A stretch of 64,000 bases of DNA from Ignavibacteriales bacterium (GTDB lineage Bacteria; Bacteroidota; Ignavibacteria; Ignavibacteriales; Ignavibacteriaceae). The translations under genes were made by a program, and so were the position numbers. Under the pieces are notes generated by a model. That model was not told where the DNA came from. It saw only the letters and a list, made by a program, of their open reading frames with translations, and made no database searches. The stretch spans positions 3,782,001-3,846,000 of the forward strand of contig CP065001.1 of assembly GCA_016700155.1 (NCBI GenBank). Reading direction: 5' to 3'. This document shows, one piece after another, positions 35,777 through 44,859 of this stretch (positions are counted from its first letter, which is position 1; each line of letters starts with the position of its first letter).

Positions 35777-36935
35777 TAAGCATTTCTTCGAATGTTGTTT
35801 TGAATTGTTTTGCTATAGCTGACCAGCCGAATTTTTCTGCTATCAATCTTCTTCCGTTATTACCCATCCCGGCAACATCAGAACCGAGTAATTCTTCAAT
35901 AGCCTTTTGAAACTGTTCACTTGTATTTTCTACCCACTTACCGCAATTAAATTCCTCTACTATCTCCCAGGGTGTTCCGGTACTTGCAACAACCGGAGTC
36001 CCTGCGGCAAGTGCCTCTGCATAAACAATCCCGAAATTTTCATTGTGGGACGGTAAAGCAAAAATATCAGCGTTTGAAAAAAAATCTATTTTCTCCTGAA
36101 CATCATTTATCTGACCTGTGAAAAATACACTATTCGACAAACCATTTTGAATAGCTGTTTCCTCCAGGTTTCTTTTTTCACCGTAATCTTCACCTGCAAT
36201 TAATAACGCAGTGTCCGGATATTTTTCAGTAACACCTTTAATAGCTTCAATAAGAATATCAAATCCTTTTTTAGAATGAAGCCTTCCCATAGAAACAATA
36301 ATGTTTGAAAAATTTTTACCCGAAGTATATCGTTTATAATACCTTCTATCCTTAAAACCGTTAACCGATTCAAACTGATTAAGATCAATTCCGTTTGCAA
36401 TAACATTCACTTTTGAACCGGGGAATACAGCAAGAACCTCGTTCTTTTCCTGATCAGATGTAACATGCCAGTGAATTTTATCAGCATAAGGTTTTATAAA
36501 AAACCTTAACCACAATTTCTTAAATGAACTACCGGCATTTAAGCACCACTCACCAAGCTGACCGCGAGGTGAGAATATTAACGGTTTTAAACTTTTTTTT
36601 GAAAAATAAAAAGTTAAAACTGTGCTTAATGAAAATACCGATTGTGTATAAACAATGTCTGAATCCTCAATGTCCTTTTTTAGACCGCCAAACATTTTAT
36701 ATGAAAAACCATTCTTAGTCGATGGAGAATAATATTTTATAAAAAAGTTTTTCGTATGCTCAATAAACATATTTGTTTTAACATCAAGACTTTCATCGCC
36801 GTTTGCGTCGGTTGTTGAAACATAAATCTCAACACCTAACTTTGATAATTCCAAAGCATTGTAATAAGTGGAAAATATGGGACCACCATAGTAAAAAGCA
36901 GGATAAAAGGATGGACTTATGCATGCGATTTTCAT
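35763..36935 (-). CDS. Family 4 glycosyltransferase
   Basis: A 390-aa GT-B enzyme. The C-terminal donor domain has SMGRLHSKKGFDILIEAI (near 216) and the E-x7-E motif in NENFGIVYAEALAAGTPVVAS (near 310). The N-terminal acceptor domain has YYGGPIFSTYYNALELSKLG. Donor sugar unknown. It overlaps the methyltransferase gene downstream and is 10 bp from the flippase gene upstream. Confidence 0.88.
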   Translation of the reverse strand: MKIACISPSFYPAFYYGGPIFSTYYNALELSKLGVEIYVSTTDANGDESLDVKTNMFIEHTKNFFIKYYSPSTKNGFSYKMFGGLKKDIEDSDIVYTQSVFSLSTVLTFYFSKKSLKPLIFSPRGQLGEWCLNAGSSFKKLWLRFFIKPYADKIHWHVTSDQEKNEVLAVFPGSKVNVIANGIDLNQFESVNGFKDRRYYKRYTSGKNFSNIIVSMGRLHSKKGFDILIEAIKGVTEKYPDTALLIAGEDYGEKRNLEETAIQNGLSNSVFFTGQINDVQEKIDFFSNADIFALPSHNENFGIVYAEALAAGTPVVASTGTPWEIVEEFNCGKWVENTSEQFQKAIEELLGSDVAGMGNNGRRLIAEKFGWSAIAKQFKTTFEEMLSERE

Positions 36936-36945
36936 TTGTCTTAAA

Positions 36946-38190
36946 CTACAACTTTTGCGTGTTAAAATACCGAGTGGCTGTTAGTGTTGCTACGGATGTC
37001 AATATTAAAGCTGCAAAACCAGTCGCGAAACCTGCACCCCAAAAACCGAAAACATTGTACAACGGAAAGATTATTGATGAATAACCTATTATCTGCATAA
37101 TGCGCGGTAAAATCATACGACTATGAATTCTTTCTGACATTGTAAATACTTTTATATTTTCAAACCAGATTATAGAAAAGAAATAAATTGCAAATCCTGT
37201 TAACAGCGCGTCTCCTGTCCGGTATTTCAATCCTAGTAAGGTGGTGATCGCAAAATCCTTTAATAACCATACCAATAATGTAAACGCAAACGCCAAGGGG
37301 ATGTAGATGATTGAAATTTTTTTGATAAGATATAGAAAGTAACCCGAAGTTTTTCTAAGCTTTGTGTAGTAAGACAAAAGTACCGTTTGAACAGGATTCA
37401 AAATAAAACCGAGCAGTCCTTCAACTATATTACGTACCGTAAAATAAATACCTAGGGAATCCTTACCGGCAAGAAATCCGACTAAAGCATAATCTAACCT
37501 TGTTATTGAATGTTCAAGAAAGTTTAAAACCCACATTGAAGATGAAAATTTCCAAAGTTCTTTAAAACTAGATCGGTTAAAATTTAATTTTAATTCCGGT
37601 TTTACCTGTGAATATGTAATCGTTATGAATATAACAGCTACAGTGAAATCGCGTAGTATAAGTGTATATAGATCAGCAAATAGAAAAAACCAGGTATATG
37701 CAAACCCTAATCCCAGAATCGTAGAAACAAATCTTGATGTACTTATTTTTTTATAATTGAACTCTGTTTCAAGTTTTGAATAAAACATCAGATTGAACAA
37801 TGATAATATTTTTGAACACATTATTAGGAAAAGTGGGACAATAAAATGTGATGTCCATTGTGGTTCTATAAAACTTAATACAAAGAAAAACAGACAAAAT
37901 AAAATCACTAAAAACACAGATTGGAAAACTATCGCTGTAAGTGCAACATTGTAACTATCATCTTCATATTTTTTTGAGATAACAAACTGGTTAAAGCCAA
38001 AACTCAGGAATGAAAAAGTCAATTCGAAACTTACTATGATAGTAGCATAATCTCCCATTATCGAAGGCCCAAGATGGCGCGCAAAAAATATTGCCGTAAA
38101 AAAATTTATCAGCCCGATGATAAGGTTTATTACAAAAACCCAAGAAAAATTTTCCTTTAATTTTCTTTTAACCGCTAAATTATCTTGCAT
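36946..38190 (-). CDS. wzx: Wzx-like polysaccharide flippase
   Basis: A 414-aa protein with about 12 hydrophobic segments and the MOP/PST flippase N-terminus (FSWVFVINLIIGLINFFTAIFFARHLGP). It should move undecaprenyl-linked repeat units across the inner membrane. Its start overlaps the stop of the upstream GT4 gene by one base. A second flippase-like gene lies at 50593..51825. Confidence 0.85.
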   Translation of the reverse strand: MQDNLAVKRKLKENFSWVFVINLIIGLINFFTAIFFARHLGPSIMGDYATIIVSFELTFSFLSFGFNQFVISKKYEDDSYNVALTAIVFQSVFLVILFCLFFFVLSFIEPQWTSHFIVPLFLIMCSKILSLFNLMFYSKLETEFNYKKISTSRFVSTILGLGFAYTWFFLFADLYTLILRDFTVAVIFITITYSQVKPELKLNFNRSSFKELWKFSSSMWVLNFLEHSITRLDYALVGFLAGKDSLGIYFTVRNIVEGLLGFILNPVQTVLLSYYTKLRKTSGYFLYLIKKISIIYIPLAFAFTLLVWLLKDFAITTLLGLKYRTGDALLTGFAIYFFSIIWFENIKVFTMSERIHSRMILPRIMQIIGYSSIIFPLYNVFGFWGAGFATGFAALILTSVATLTATRYFNTQKL

Positions 38191-39299
38191 TAGTCTATAA
38201 TTTGAGAATAAATATTTTTCATCCTGCTGTAATCATATTCACTTTTTATTTTTTGCTGGGCTTTTTTTCCGAGTTCTTTTCGCAATTCCGGATCCGCTGC
38301 CAGATTGATAATAGCTTCTGCAAGTGCTTTGTAATCTTCAACAGGATAAAGTATTCCTAGTTTGCCCATTTCTGTAATTTCAAAAGGACCTGTGTGACAG
38401 TCAGCCGCAATACACGCTTTCCCGCTTCCCATAGCTTCAACAAGAACATTAGGAAAACCTTCGTGCCGTGATGAAAGCACACATATATCAGCCCATTTAT
38501 AATATGGAAATGGATTACTTTTGAATCCTTCGAACGTAACAACATCATTTAGTCTAAGTTCTTTTTGTAAGTCTTTCAACTTTGTTTTTTGCGATCCATC
38601 ACCAACTATAATTAATTTTAGATTGATCTTTTCTTTAACTAAATGAATCGCTCTTAACAAAAGATCAAATCCTTTTTGCAATTCAAGCCTTCCAACCGCA
38701 AGAACTTTTAAGATATTTTCTCCTGTGTTTTCGACACTGAATTCATTTGACTTGTTTTCGATGTCACTTAGATCAATTGAATTGGGAAGCAGTTCATATT
38801 TAGGTCCTTTACCAATAAATAATCTGAGAAACCGGACATTTATTGATGAGTTTGCTGTTATGATATTTGCTTTGGGATATAGTTTTTTTATAGCAATTAA
38901 AGTGAGTTTATATTTTAAAGTTGTGAGTTTATTCTTTTCAAGTTTAAATCCTGTCGGGAAATAGTTTCGTTCACTGATTATGATTTTCGAATTTATTTTC
39001 TTCGGACTTAGAAGTAAAGCTGCAAGATTAGCATATAGTGACCATCCAAATACAACATCTGCTTTAATCTTCTTTAAAACAAAATATAGTTTCATCAGGA
39101 AAACAGGATTTGAAGTTTTGCCATTTAGCTTAAAGACTTTAATGTTATCATTCAGATGACTCAGTAAATTGAGTCGTGGACTAAAAATAATTACAGAGAC
39201 TTTGTTACCAGCTTCTGCGATAGAGTTTGCAACTCTAAGAAATGATTGTTCTGAACCGGCTGGTGCTAAAGATGGTACAAGAAAAACTACAGTCTTCAA
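38190..39299 (-). CDS. Family 4 glycosyltransferase
   Basis: A 369-aa GT-B enzyme with PSLAPAGSEQSFLRVANSI at the N-terminus, VGRLELQKGFDLLLRAI near 203 and the E-x7-E segment in SSRHEGFPNVLVEAMGSGK near 277. It sits between a methyltransferase and the flippase in the compact operon. Donor and acceptor unknown. Confidence 0.88.
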   Translation of the reverse strand: MKTVVFLVPSLAPAGSEQSFLRVANSIAEAGNKVSVIIFSPRLNLLSHLNDNIKVFKLNGKTSNPVFLMKLYFVLKKIKADVVFGWSLYANLAALLLSPKKINSKIIISERNYFPTGFKLEKNKLTTLKYKLTLIAIKKLYPKANIITANSSINVRFLRLFIGKGPKYELLPNSIDLSDIENKSNEFSVENTGENILKVLAVGRLELQKGFDLLLRAIHLVKEKINLKLIIVGDGSQKTKLKDLQKELRLNDVVTFEGFKSNPFPYYKWADICVLSSRHEGFPNVLVEAMGSGKACIAADCHTGPFEITEMGKLGILYPVEDYKALAEAIINLAADPELRKELGKKAQQKIKSEYDYSRMKNIYSQIID

Positions 39300-39308
39300 T
39301 TCAATTTC

Positions 39309-40034
39309 TCATATTTTTTTTGCGATAACACAATAGCCTAATGTCCACTGGGCAAATGATCCCATAACACCTTTCAAACCATCACCCGTTTTATCTGGAT
39401 TGAGTGACTTAAAATCTTTCACAATCAAATAATGAATTTTGTTCGAAAATTCAAGTAGCTTTTTGATTAACCAACTCACAGGAATAAATATCTTCCCTAC
39501 AATCGGAATTCGTATTAAAAATTCACTGATGTTAAGTCCATATTGAAATCCTATTGTATGTAGAATTGACCAGCTATTACCTCGTCGTTTCAATCTTATA
39601 ATATTTATCTCATTGTTCTTTAACAATCTCTCCATTTGAAATTCTGTATAGCGGAAATGATCATTAGGTATTTCATGCATTGGATAATTAAATGGCCACG
39701 TAATAAGTAGTGTGCCGCCGGGTTTAAGGATACGCGAAACTTCCCTTATCGCAGTGAAAGGGTCAGGAATATGTTCAATTACTTCTGTGAAAAGTACTAA
39801 ATCAAATTGTTCATTCTCAAAGGGCAGAATTTCAGAAGTAAGCATTACATCCGTTTTTCCGCTTCTGTTCTCTACATCTGCTGTGATGATTTTAGAAAAA
39901 CGAGATTCATAGTATTTCCGGTAAGGTTGCATACCACAGCCGAGATCCAGTATTGTTCCGCTGGGTTTTTCAAGTGATGTAAAAAAATCCGAAAGAAAAT
40001 TGTCTATGTAAAAATCATTTATTGAATTAATCAT
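39309..40034 (-). CDS. Class I SAM-dependent methyltransferase
   Basis: A 241-aa methyltransferase with motif I TILDLGCGMQPYRKYY (about 27-42), FDLVLFTEVIEHIPDP near 82 and LKPGGTLLITWPFNYP. The C-terminal third is basic and hydrophobic. It overlaps the upstream asparagine synthase gene by eight bases. One of four methyltransferases in this operon. Confidence 0.82.
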   Translation of the reverse strand: MINSINDFYIDNFLSDFFTSLEKPSGTILDLGCGMQPYRKYYESRFSKIITADVENRSGKTDVMLTSEILPFENEQFDLVLFTEVIEHIPDPFTAIREVSRILKPGGTLLITWPFNYPMHEIPNDHFRYTEFQMERLLKNNEINIIRLKRRGNSWSILHTIGFQYGLNISEFLIRIPIVGKIFIPVSWLIKKLLEFSNKIHYLIVKDFKSLNPDKTGDGLKGVMGSFAQWTLGYCVIAKKI

Positions 40035-41889
40035 TTATTGTTTCAAGCCATTTCGTAAAAACATAAAAAGTCCATAACAGACGCCAGCTAATTTTATTTT
40101 CACGGTGCTGCTTCCACAGCTCTTCTACAACTGAAAGATTCCAGTACTTCGAATTCGAACTATCAAGCACAGTTTCCCGGAATGTTTCTTCAAATTCATC
40201 CTTCATCCATTTATCCAATGGAAAATCAAAACCTTTTTTTGGTCCATAAAGTGTTACGTCCGGTAATGGAATTGGCACCGCGTCAGCCAGTAGTGATTTA
40301 AGATATTTATTATAAACTTTTTGTTCTTTGGTAAGATTAAAAACAAATTCAAAAAGATTGTGCTCTAGGAATGGAGTACGAACTTCAATTGAATGTGCCA
40401 TTGAAAAATTATCTATTGATGGAAGAAGTTGATTCATTAAATAGAACTTCGATTCAAGATAACTGGCGGCCTGAAAATCATCGTTCAAAAAATTTGTATA
40501 AGGAAAAATTCTATCAAGGTTTTCAGTCTCAAGTTTTAACTGACCGCTTGGTAACAATGAATTGGAATAATTAAATGGTAATAGGTTTCTTGAAAACTGG
40601 TAAGCCCTGCTGTATCCGTCGCCTGAACTAAACATTTGTTTAACTCTTCCGTGTTTTACATTGAAACTACCATTTATCAGCAGACCAGCTTTAAGAAAAC
40701 TTCCAACCCTTGATAAAATTTTAAGGAATTTAAATCTTTGGAATGAACGATAACCTCCAAATAGTTCATCACCGCCGGTTCCGCTCAGCCAGACTTTTCT
40801 TCCAAACCTTTGCGCAATATCGCTTACAAAAAAAGTGTTATAACCATCTATTTGGGGCTGATCCATCACATTAAAATACGTTGGAAGATTTTTATGAAAA
40901 TAATCCGCCTTTAAGTTTTCAGAATAGAATATTGTCTTAAAGTAAATCGCGGCACGTTCCGCGTCCTTTGCTTCGGCAAAAATATTTTCATCGAAATCTA
41001 ATGTAATGGGATAGATGTCATGTTTATCGAGAAATGTGATTACACTTAGTATTGCATTGGAATCAAATCCCGCGCTCAGGAAAATGCCTAATGGTACATC
41101 GCTCACCAATCTTGACTTAACTGCTTGCTCGAATAAAAATTTAGTTTTCTCAATTACTTTTTTTTGATCCCAGTTTACTGTCTCCGGCGTTTTATGAAAA
41201 ATTTTATCCAGTGACCAGTACACCCCTTGTTTTACTTCACCGCCATTTTTTATTTCCATCCAGCTGCCAGGCTCCAACGCAAATAAATTTTTTATAATCG
41301 TTTTGGGTTGTGGAATTATTCCAAGTATATTAAAACAGGCAAGTGATTCTAAATCAATTTCATAGTTTCTTCCAGAATTTTTGATTATTGTTTTTAACTC
41401 TGATGAAAATTCAAGGGTTTCATTATCGAGACGATAGTATAGTGGCTTTTCCCCGAATCTGTCCCGCGCAAGAAAACAATCTCCTGTCCGAACATGAATA
41501 ATTCCGAATGCAAACATTCCGTTTAAAAGATCAAGACAATCTTTGCCGTACTTAAGGTAAAGATAAAGCAATACAGACGTATCGCTGTGTGAATTTACAC
41601 CGGGAATATTCTTAAGATGCTCTTCATATAAATTTTTGTAATTATAAATTTCTCCGTTAAACACCAATGCGTATTCATGATTAGAATCAAAGTAGGGTTG
41701 TCTTGCTTGTAAGCTTGTATCAATTATTGAAAGACGAGTATGAATAAGTGCAATTCTTTCATTTAGAAAGAAATCATTTTGATCTGGTCCTCTGTGGTTT
41801 AAATATCTTTTAGCATAATCAATTCTTTGTCTGATTTTACCTTCTTCAAAGATATTTTTGTATTTAATTACACCTAAAAAGCCGCACAT
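40027..41889 (-). CDS. asnB: Asparagine synthase-like amidotransferase (copy 1)
   Basis: About 620 aa from MCGFLGVI, where Cys2 becomes the N-terminal nucleophile of the glutaminase domain (so the start is 41889, not 41919). The glutaminase part has RHRGPDQNDF-like and FNGEIYNYKNL segments. The synthetase part has the PP-loop LSAGFDSNAIL and SGTGGDELFGGY. The PP-loop reads SAGFDSN where copy 2 reads SGGIDST. In polysaccharide loci such enzymes may amidate uronic acids rather than make asparagine. It lies four bases after the Wzy-like stop. Confidence 0.85.
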   Translation of the reverse strand: MCGFLGVIKYKNIFEEGKIRQRIDYAKRYLNHRGPDQNDFFLNERIALIHTRLSIIDTSLQARQPYFDSNHEYALVFNGEIYNYKNLYEEHLKNIPGVNSHSDTSVLLYLYLKYGKDCLDLLNGMFAFGIIHVRTGDCFLARDRFGEKPLYYRLDNETLEFSSELKTIIKNSGRNYEIDLESLACFNILGIIPQPKTIIKNLFALEPGSWMEIKNGGEVKQGVYWSLDKIFHKTPETVNWDQKKVIEKTKFLFEQAVKSRLVSDVPLGIFLSAGFDSNAILSVITFLDKHDIYPITLDFDENIFAEAKDAERAAIYFKTIFYSENLKADYFHKNLPTYFNVMDQPQIDGYNTFFVSDIAQRFGRKVWLSGTGGDELFGGYRSFQRFKFLKILSRVGSFLKAGLLINGSFNVKHGRVKQMFSSGDGYSRAYQFSRNLLPFNYSNSLLPSGQLKLETENLDRIFPYTNFLNDDFQAASYLESKFYLMNQLLPSIDNFSMAHSIEVRTPFLEHNLFEFVFNLTKEQKVYNKYLKSLLADAVPIPLPDVTLYGPKKGFDFPLDKWMKDEFEETFRETVLDSSNSKYWNLSVVEELWKQHRENKISWRLLWTFYVFTKWLETIND

Positions 41890-41893
41890 ATTA

Positions 41894-43303
41894 TCATTTC
41901 TTTGAACAATAATAACCAATGAGATAGCTGAATGGAACTAGCTTGATCAAACCACCGAAATACAAGGTAAATGTTCCGCCAAAGTATAATAACGTCGGCA
42001 GAATAGTGAGGTATACAAACAACCATGTCAGATAGTTCTTTGAAGAAAAGATAAGTTTATAAAAGTATGCGAAGAAAATTCCAAAAAAACCTATGACAAC
42101 CACTCCGGCAAAACTAAAATTTAAATATGCTTCTCCTATAAAAGTGACTGAGATTGATGTTATGTCATCGCGTGGATATAGTATTCCAACAGCATGTCCA
42201 AATTCGTTCCCATAATGAAATTCGGGTTTGCCTGGCCATAAAAATCTTGGTACTATAGAATAAACTGCGGAAACATAATTTTCTCCAGGAAATGACTCCC
42301 ACTTACCATGATTTTTTATACTCACCGCTCCGGTGATAGATTCCATCAGATTTATTCGTTCTAATAATCCTCCGCTTTCATTCTGATTCATATCCTCAAA
42401 TTCTGTTAACTGTCCTAAAAATTCAGGATTCGTCAATACTTCAATTGGATTGACGGCACCTAATCCACCTGCTTGCAAGAGATAGCGGTAATAAAAATTG
42501 AAGGGAAAATAGAGCATTAAAAATATTATGAAAGTTAGGATTACTTTTTTAGAAGGCAATTTTAATGTCATAATATTGTAAACAATAAATGGGTATAAGA
42601 ATGCCATTATTGTCTGCTCTTTTCTTCCCGAGATCAACCAGTATAACAACTCTGACAACCCTATAGTTAATGTTATAAAACTCCATTTACGTTTTGTGCG
42701 ACTTTCTCTTTTTGCCCATAAGGCTATAGCTGCGAGACAAAGAGCATATAATGGAAACTCTTCGACAGTGTAGAAGATACTGTAAAATGGCCCCTTTAAA
42801 TCTTCAACTTGTGTTGCCCGGGAAATCTGAAAATAACCGCCACTTATAATTATCAAAAAACGTGATATGTAACCAGCAATTAAAAGCCCAATAATTGTCT
42901 TTGTAATTCTGGTTTCATTAAAGCTTGGGGTTACATCAGCAAGCTTTAGATGTTTTGTTTTACCATATACATATTTATATCCCCAATAGTAAAATAGAAG
43001 TGAAATTAATACCATGAGAATAGCAGAATTGATATCTGCGTACATTGCTTTATTAACAAAACTATTTTTATATGAAAGAAGTATCGAAGGAAATCCAAAA
43101 TGAAGTATCGTTAAACCAGAAAAAATTGAACGCGGTGAAAACAAATTCTTTTCCAGAAAATCTTTTTTAAAAATCCATCCGGCTGTAATTATAACTGCAT
43201 CTGCAGTAAATAATAAAAACCAATTAAGAACTGGTTTCTCTAGCACAGCAAAAGGATATATTGAAGCCAGTACTACTAATACCCCAATAACCAACATTAA
43301 CAT
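41894..43303 (-). CDS. wzy: Oligosaccharide repeat-unit polymerase (Wzy-like)
   Basis: A 469-aa inner-membrane protein with about 11-12 hydrophobic segments and a large soluble loop (about 290-390) containing AVYSIVPRFLWPGKPEFHYG and GHAVGILYPRDD. Both features match O-antigen/capsule polymerases, which join lipid-linked repeat units in the periplasm. It is the first gene of a ten-gene minus-strand operon down to 32334. A 1.5-kb repeat-filled gap lies upstream. Confidence 0.75.
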   Translation of the reverse strand: MLMLVIGVLVVLASIYPFAVLEKPVLNWFLLFTADAVIITAGWIFKKDFLEKNLFSPRSIFSGLTILHFGFPSILLSYKNSFVNKAMYADINSAILMVLISLLFYYWGYKYVYGKTKHLKLADVTPSFNETRITKTIIGLLIAGYISRFLIIISGGYFQISRATQVEDLKGPFYSIFYTVEEFPLYALCLAAIALWAKRESRTKRKWSFITLTIGLSELLYWLISGRKEQTIMAFLYPFIVYNIMTLKLPSKKVILTFIIFLMLYFPFNFYYRYLLQAGGLGAVNPIEVLTNPEFLGQLTEFEDMNQNESGGLLERINLMESITGAVSIKNHGKWESFPGENYVSAVYSIVPRFLWPGKPEFHYGNEFGHAVGILYPRDDITSISVTFIGEAYLNFSFAGVVVIGFFGIFFAYFYKLIFSSKNYLTWLFVYLTILPTLLYFGGTFTLYFGGLIKLVPFSYLIGYYCSKK

Positions 43304-43334
43304 TTGTCTACTAAACTCTCCGGCTCATTCGTTT

Positions 43335-43691
43335 TTAAATATGACTTTTCCACAAAAACAGCTTGTTTTCCTCATTTCCGTGTTTACACGTCTCATTTCC
43401 GGACTTACTTTTATTGTTTCCATAATTTCCTCTCTCATTTCCAAACCTACTCATCTCATTTCCATACTTGCGCGGTTCATTTCCACAATTACTCTGTTCA
43501 AATCGGCAAATACTAAGTTCATTTCTGCAATGACTTGGTTCAATTCCCAAACTTCCCCTCTCATTTCCGGCTTTCCCCGTCTCATTTCCAAAACTTCCAG
43601 CCTCATTTCCATTCTTCCCAACCCCATTTCCAAACTTCCCAACTCCATTTCCAGGTTCTCCAATTCCATTTCCATCCCGTATTTCCTCCAT
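43335..43691 (-). CDS. Possible heptapeptide-repeat protein encoded by the 21-bp array (doubtful)
   Basis: An open frame of 118 aa made of some 15 heptads (GNGVGKF, GNETGKA, GNERGSL, GNEMSRF and so on), starting ATG at 43691 and ending 31 bp before the wzy start. No signal peptide, no known family. The frame could be just a by-product of a period divisible by three; the plus strand is open too. Its place as a possible first gene of the wzy operon is the only support for translation. Confidence 0.2.
   Translation of the reverse strand: MEEIRDGNGIGEPGNGVGKFGNGVGKNGNEAGSFGNETGKAGNERGSLGIEPSHCRNELSICRFEQSNCGNEPRKYGNEMSRFGNERGNYGNNKSKSGNETCKHGNEENKLFLWKSHI
43371..43691. repeat. Degenerate 21-bp tandem array (CTCATTTCC-N12), about 15 units
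   Basis: CTCATTTCC or close variants recur every 21 bp in strict phase: for example at 43371, 43392, 43434, 43455, 43476, 43560, 43581 and 43602. The 12 bases between are variable but pyrimidine-rich. The minus strand reads as a heptapeptide series with consensus G-N-E-x-(G/S)-(K/N)-x. Because 21 is a multiple of three, frames stay open on both strands. It lies 67 bp upstream of the Wzy-like start. Confidence 0.8.
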
Positions 43692-44820
43692 TCACTCATT
43701 CATTCTTCTTGTTCTTTTCCTTCCTGCATCCAGTATCCGGTATCCAGCATCTTGCATCCAGCTTCCTCTTCCCTTCCTTCAACATTCATTATTCCTTGTT
43801 CGGTACCTGTCCGCCATGGCGGATTCAATATTCACTTCTGTAATTTCTCATTCATTCTTTTTTTTCCCTTCCAGTATCCTGCATCCAGTATCCGGCATCC
43901 GGTATCCAGCACTATCATTCATTCATTCAAACATTCTTTCTCTTCCCTGAGATTTCTCTCTTCGTTCGAAATGACAATACGCTTCTGTTTTCTCTCTCCG
44001 CCTTCGCGTCTCTGCGTTTAAAACTCTTCTTCCTTTTCCTTCCCTCCTAGTCCTTCAACATTTCACTTCTTCGCAGATTCCGGACTCCACCAGAGGCGGA
44101 TTAACAAAGCCGGAATGACGGGCTGCTTTTGTTTTCTCTCTGTGCCTCCGTGTCTCTGTGGTAAACAATTTCTTTCTCTTTCCTCCTTGTCCTTCAACAT
44201 TTCACTTCTTCGCAGATTCCGGATCGTTGTCCGGAATGACAAAACGCTTTTGTTTTCTCTCTGCGTCTCCGTGTCTCTGCGTTTAAAATTCTTCTTTTTC
44301 TTTTCCTTCCTTCAACATTCATCATTCCCTGTTCAAGATTCGATATTCAATTAAACTTTTCTTTCACTTCCCTGAGATTTCTCTCTTCGTTCGAAATGAC
44401 AATGCATTTCTGTTTTCTCTCCGTGTCTCTGTGGTAAAAAATTTCCTTCTCTTCCTTCATCATTCATCATTCCTTTTTCTCTTTCCTTCCTGTATCCGGT
44501 ATCTTGCATCCGGCATCCTCTTCCTTCAACATTCATCATTCCGTGTTCAGAACCTGTCCGCCGTGGCGGATTCGATATTCAATCATTCATTCTTCTTTTT
44601 CCCTTCCAGTATCCGGTATCCGGTATCCAGCACTCTCCTTCATTCATTCAATCAAACATTCCTTCTCTTCCCTGAGATTTCTCTCTCCGTTCGAAATGAC
44701 AATACGCTTCTGTTTTCTCTCTCCGCCTCCGCGTCTCTGCGTTTAAAACTCTTCTTCCTTTTCCTTCCTGTATCCAGTATCCAGTATCTTGCATCCAGCA
44801 TCCTCTTCCTTCATCATTCT
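43692..44820. repeat. Mosaic of short dispersed repeats
   Basis: No gene seen. The segment is built from recurring words: GTATCCGGTATCCAGCATC runs (43725-43770, 43870-43915, 44487-44520, 44608-44632, 44767-44806), GAGATTTCTCTCTTCGTTCGAAATGACA half-elements of family B (about 43950, 44371, 44673), TTTTCTCTCTCCGCCTCCGCGTCTCTGCGTTTAAA units (about 43999, 44134, 44252, 44412, 44713), TTCAACATTCATCATTCC words, and TCCGCC-N2-GGCGGA hairpins at about 43811 and 44559. Open frames up to 226 aa across it are repeat translation. Confidence 0.75.
44046..44140 (+). repeat. 95-bp near-identical repeat, copy 1
   Basis: Matches 46539..46633 over 95 bp with two differences, one in each arm of an internal TTCCGG...CCGGAA hairpin. 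The hairpin encloses a TCCACC-AGA-GGCGGA palindrome. A third, partial relative at about 44199..44258 has the arms TTCCGGA/TCCGGAA with a different loop. Confidence 0.8.
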
Positions 44821-44859
44821 CTTTCCAACTCAAAACTCATAACCATTAATTCTCAACTA

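Noticed and set aside
43371..43691. CRISPR array
   Set aside because: The period is 21 bp with a 9-bp degenerate core; there are no 20-40 bp conserved repeats alternating with unique spacers, and no cas genes.
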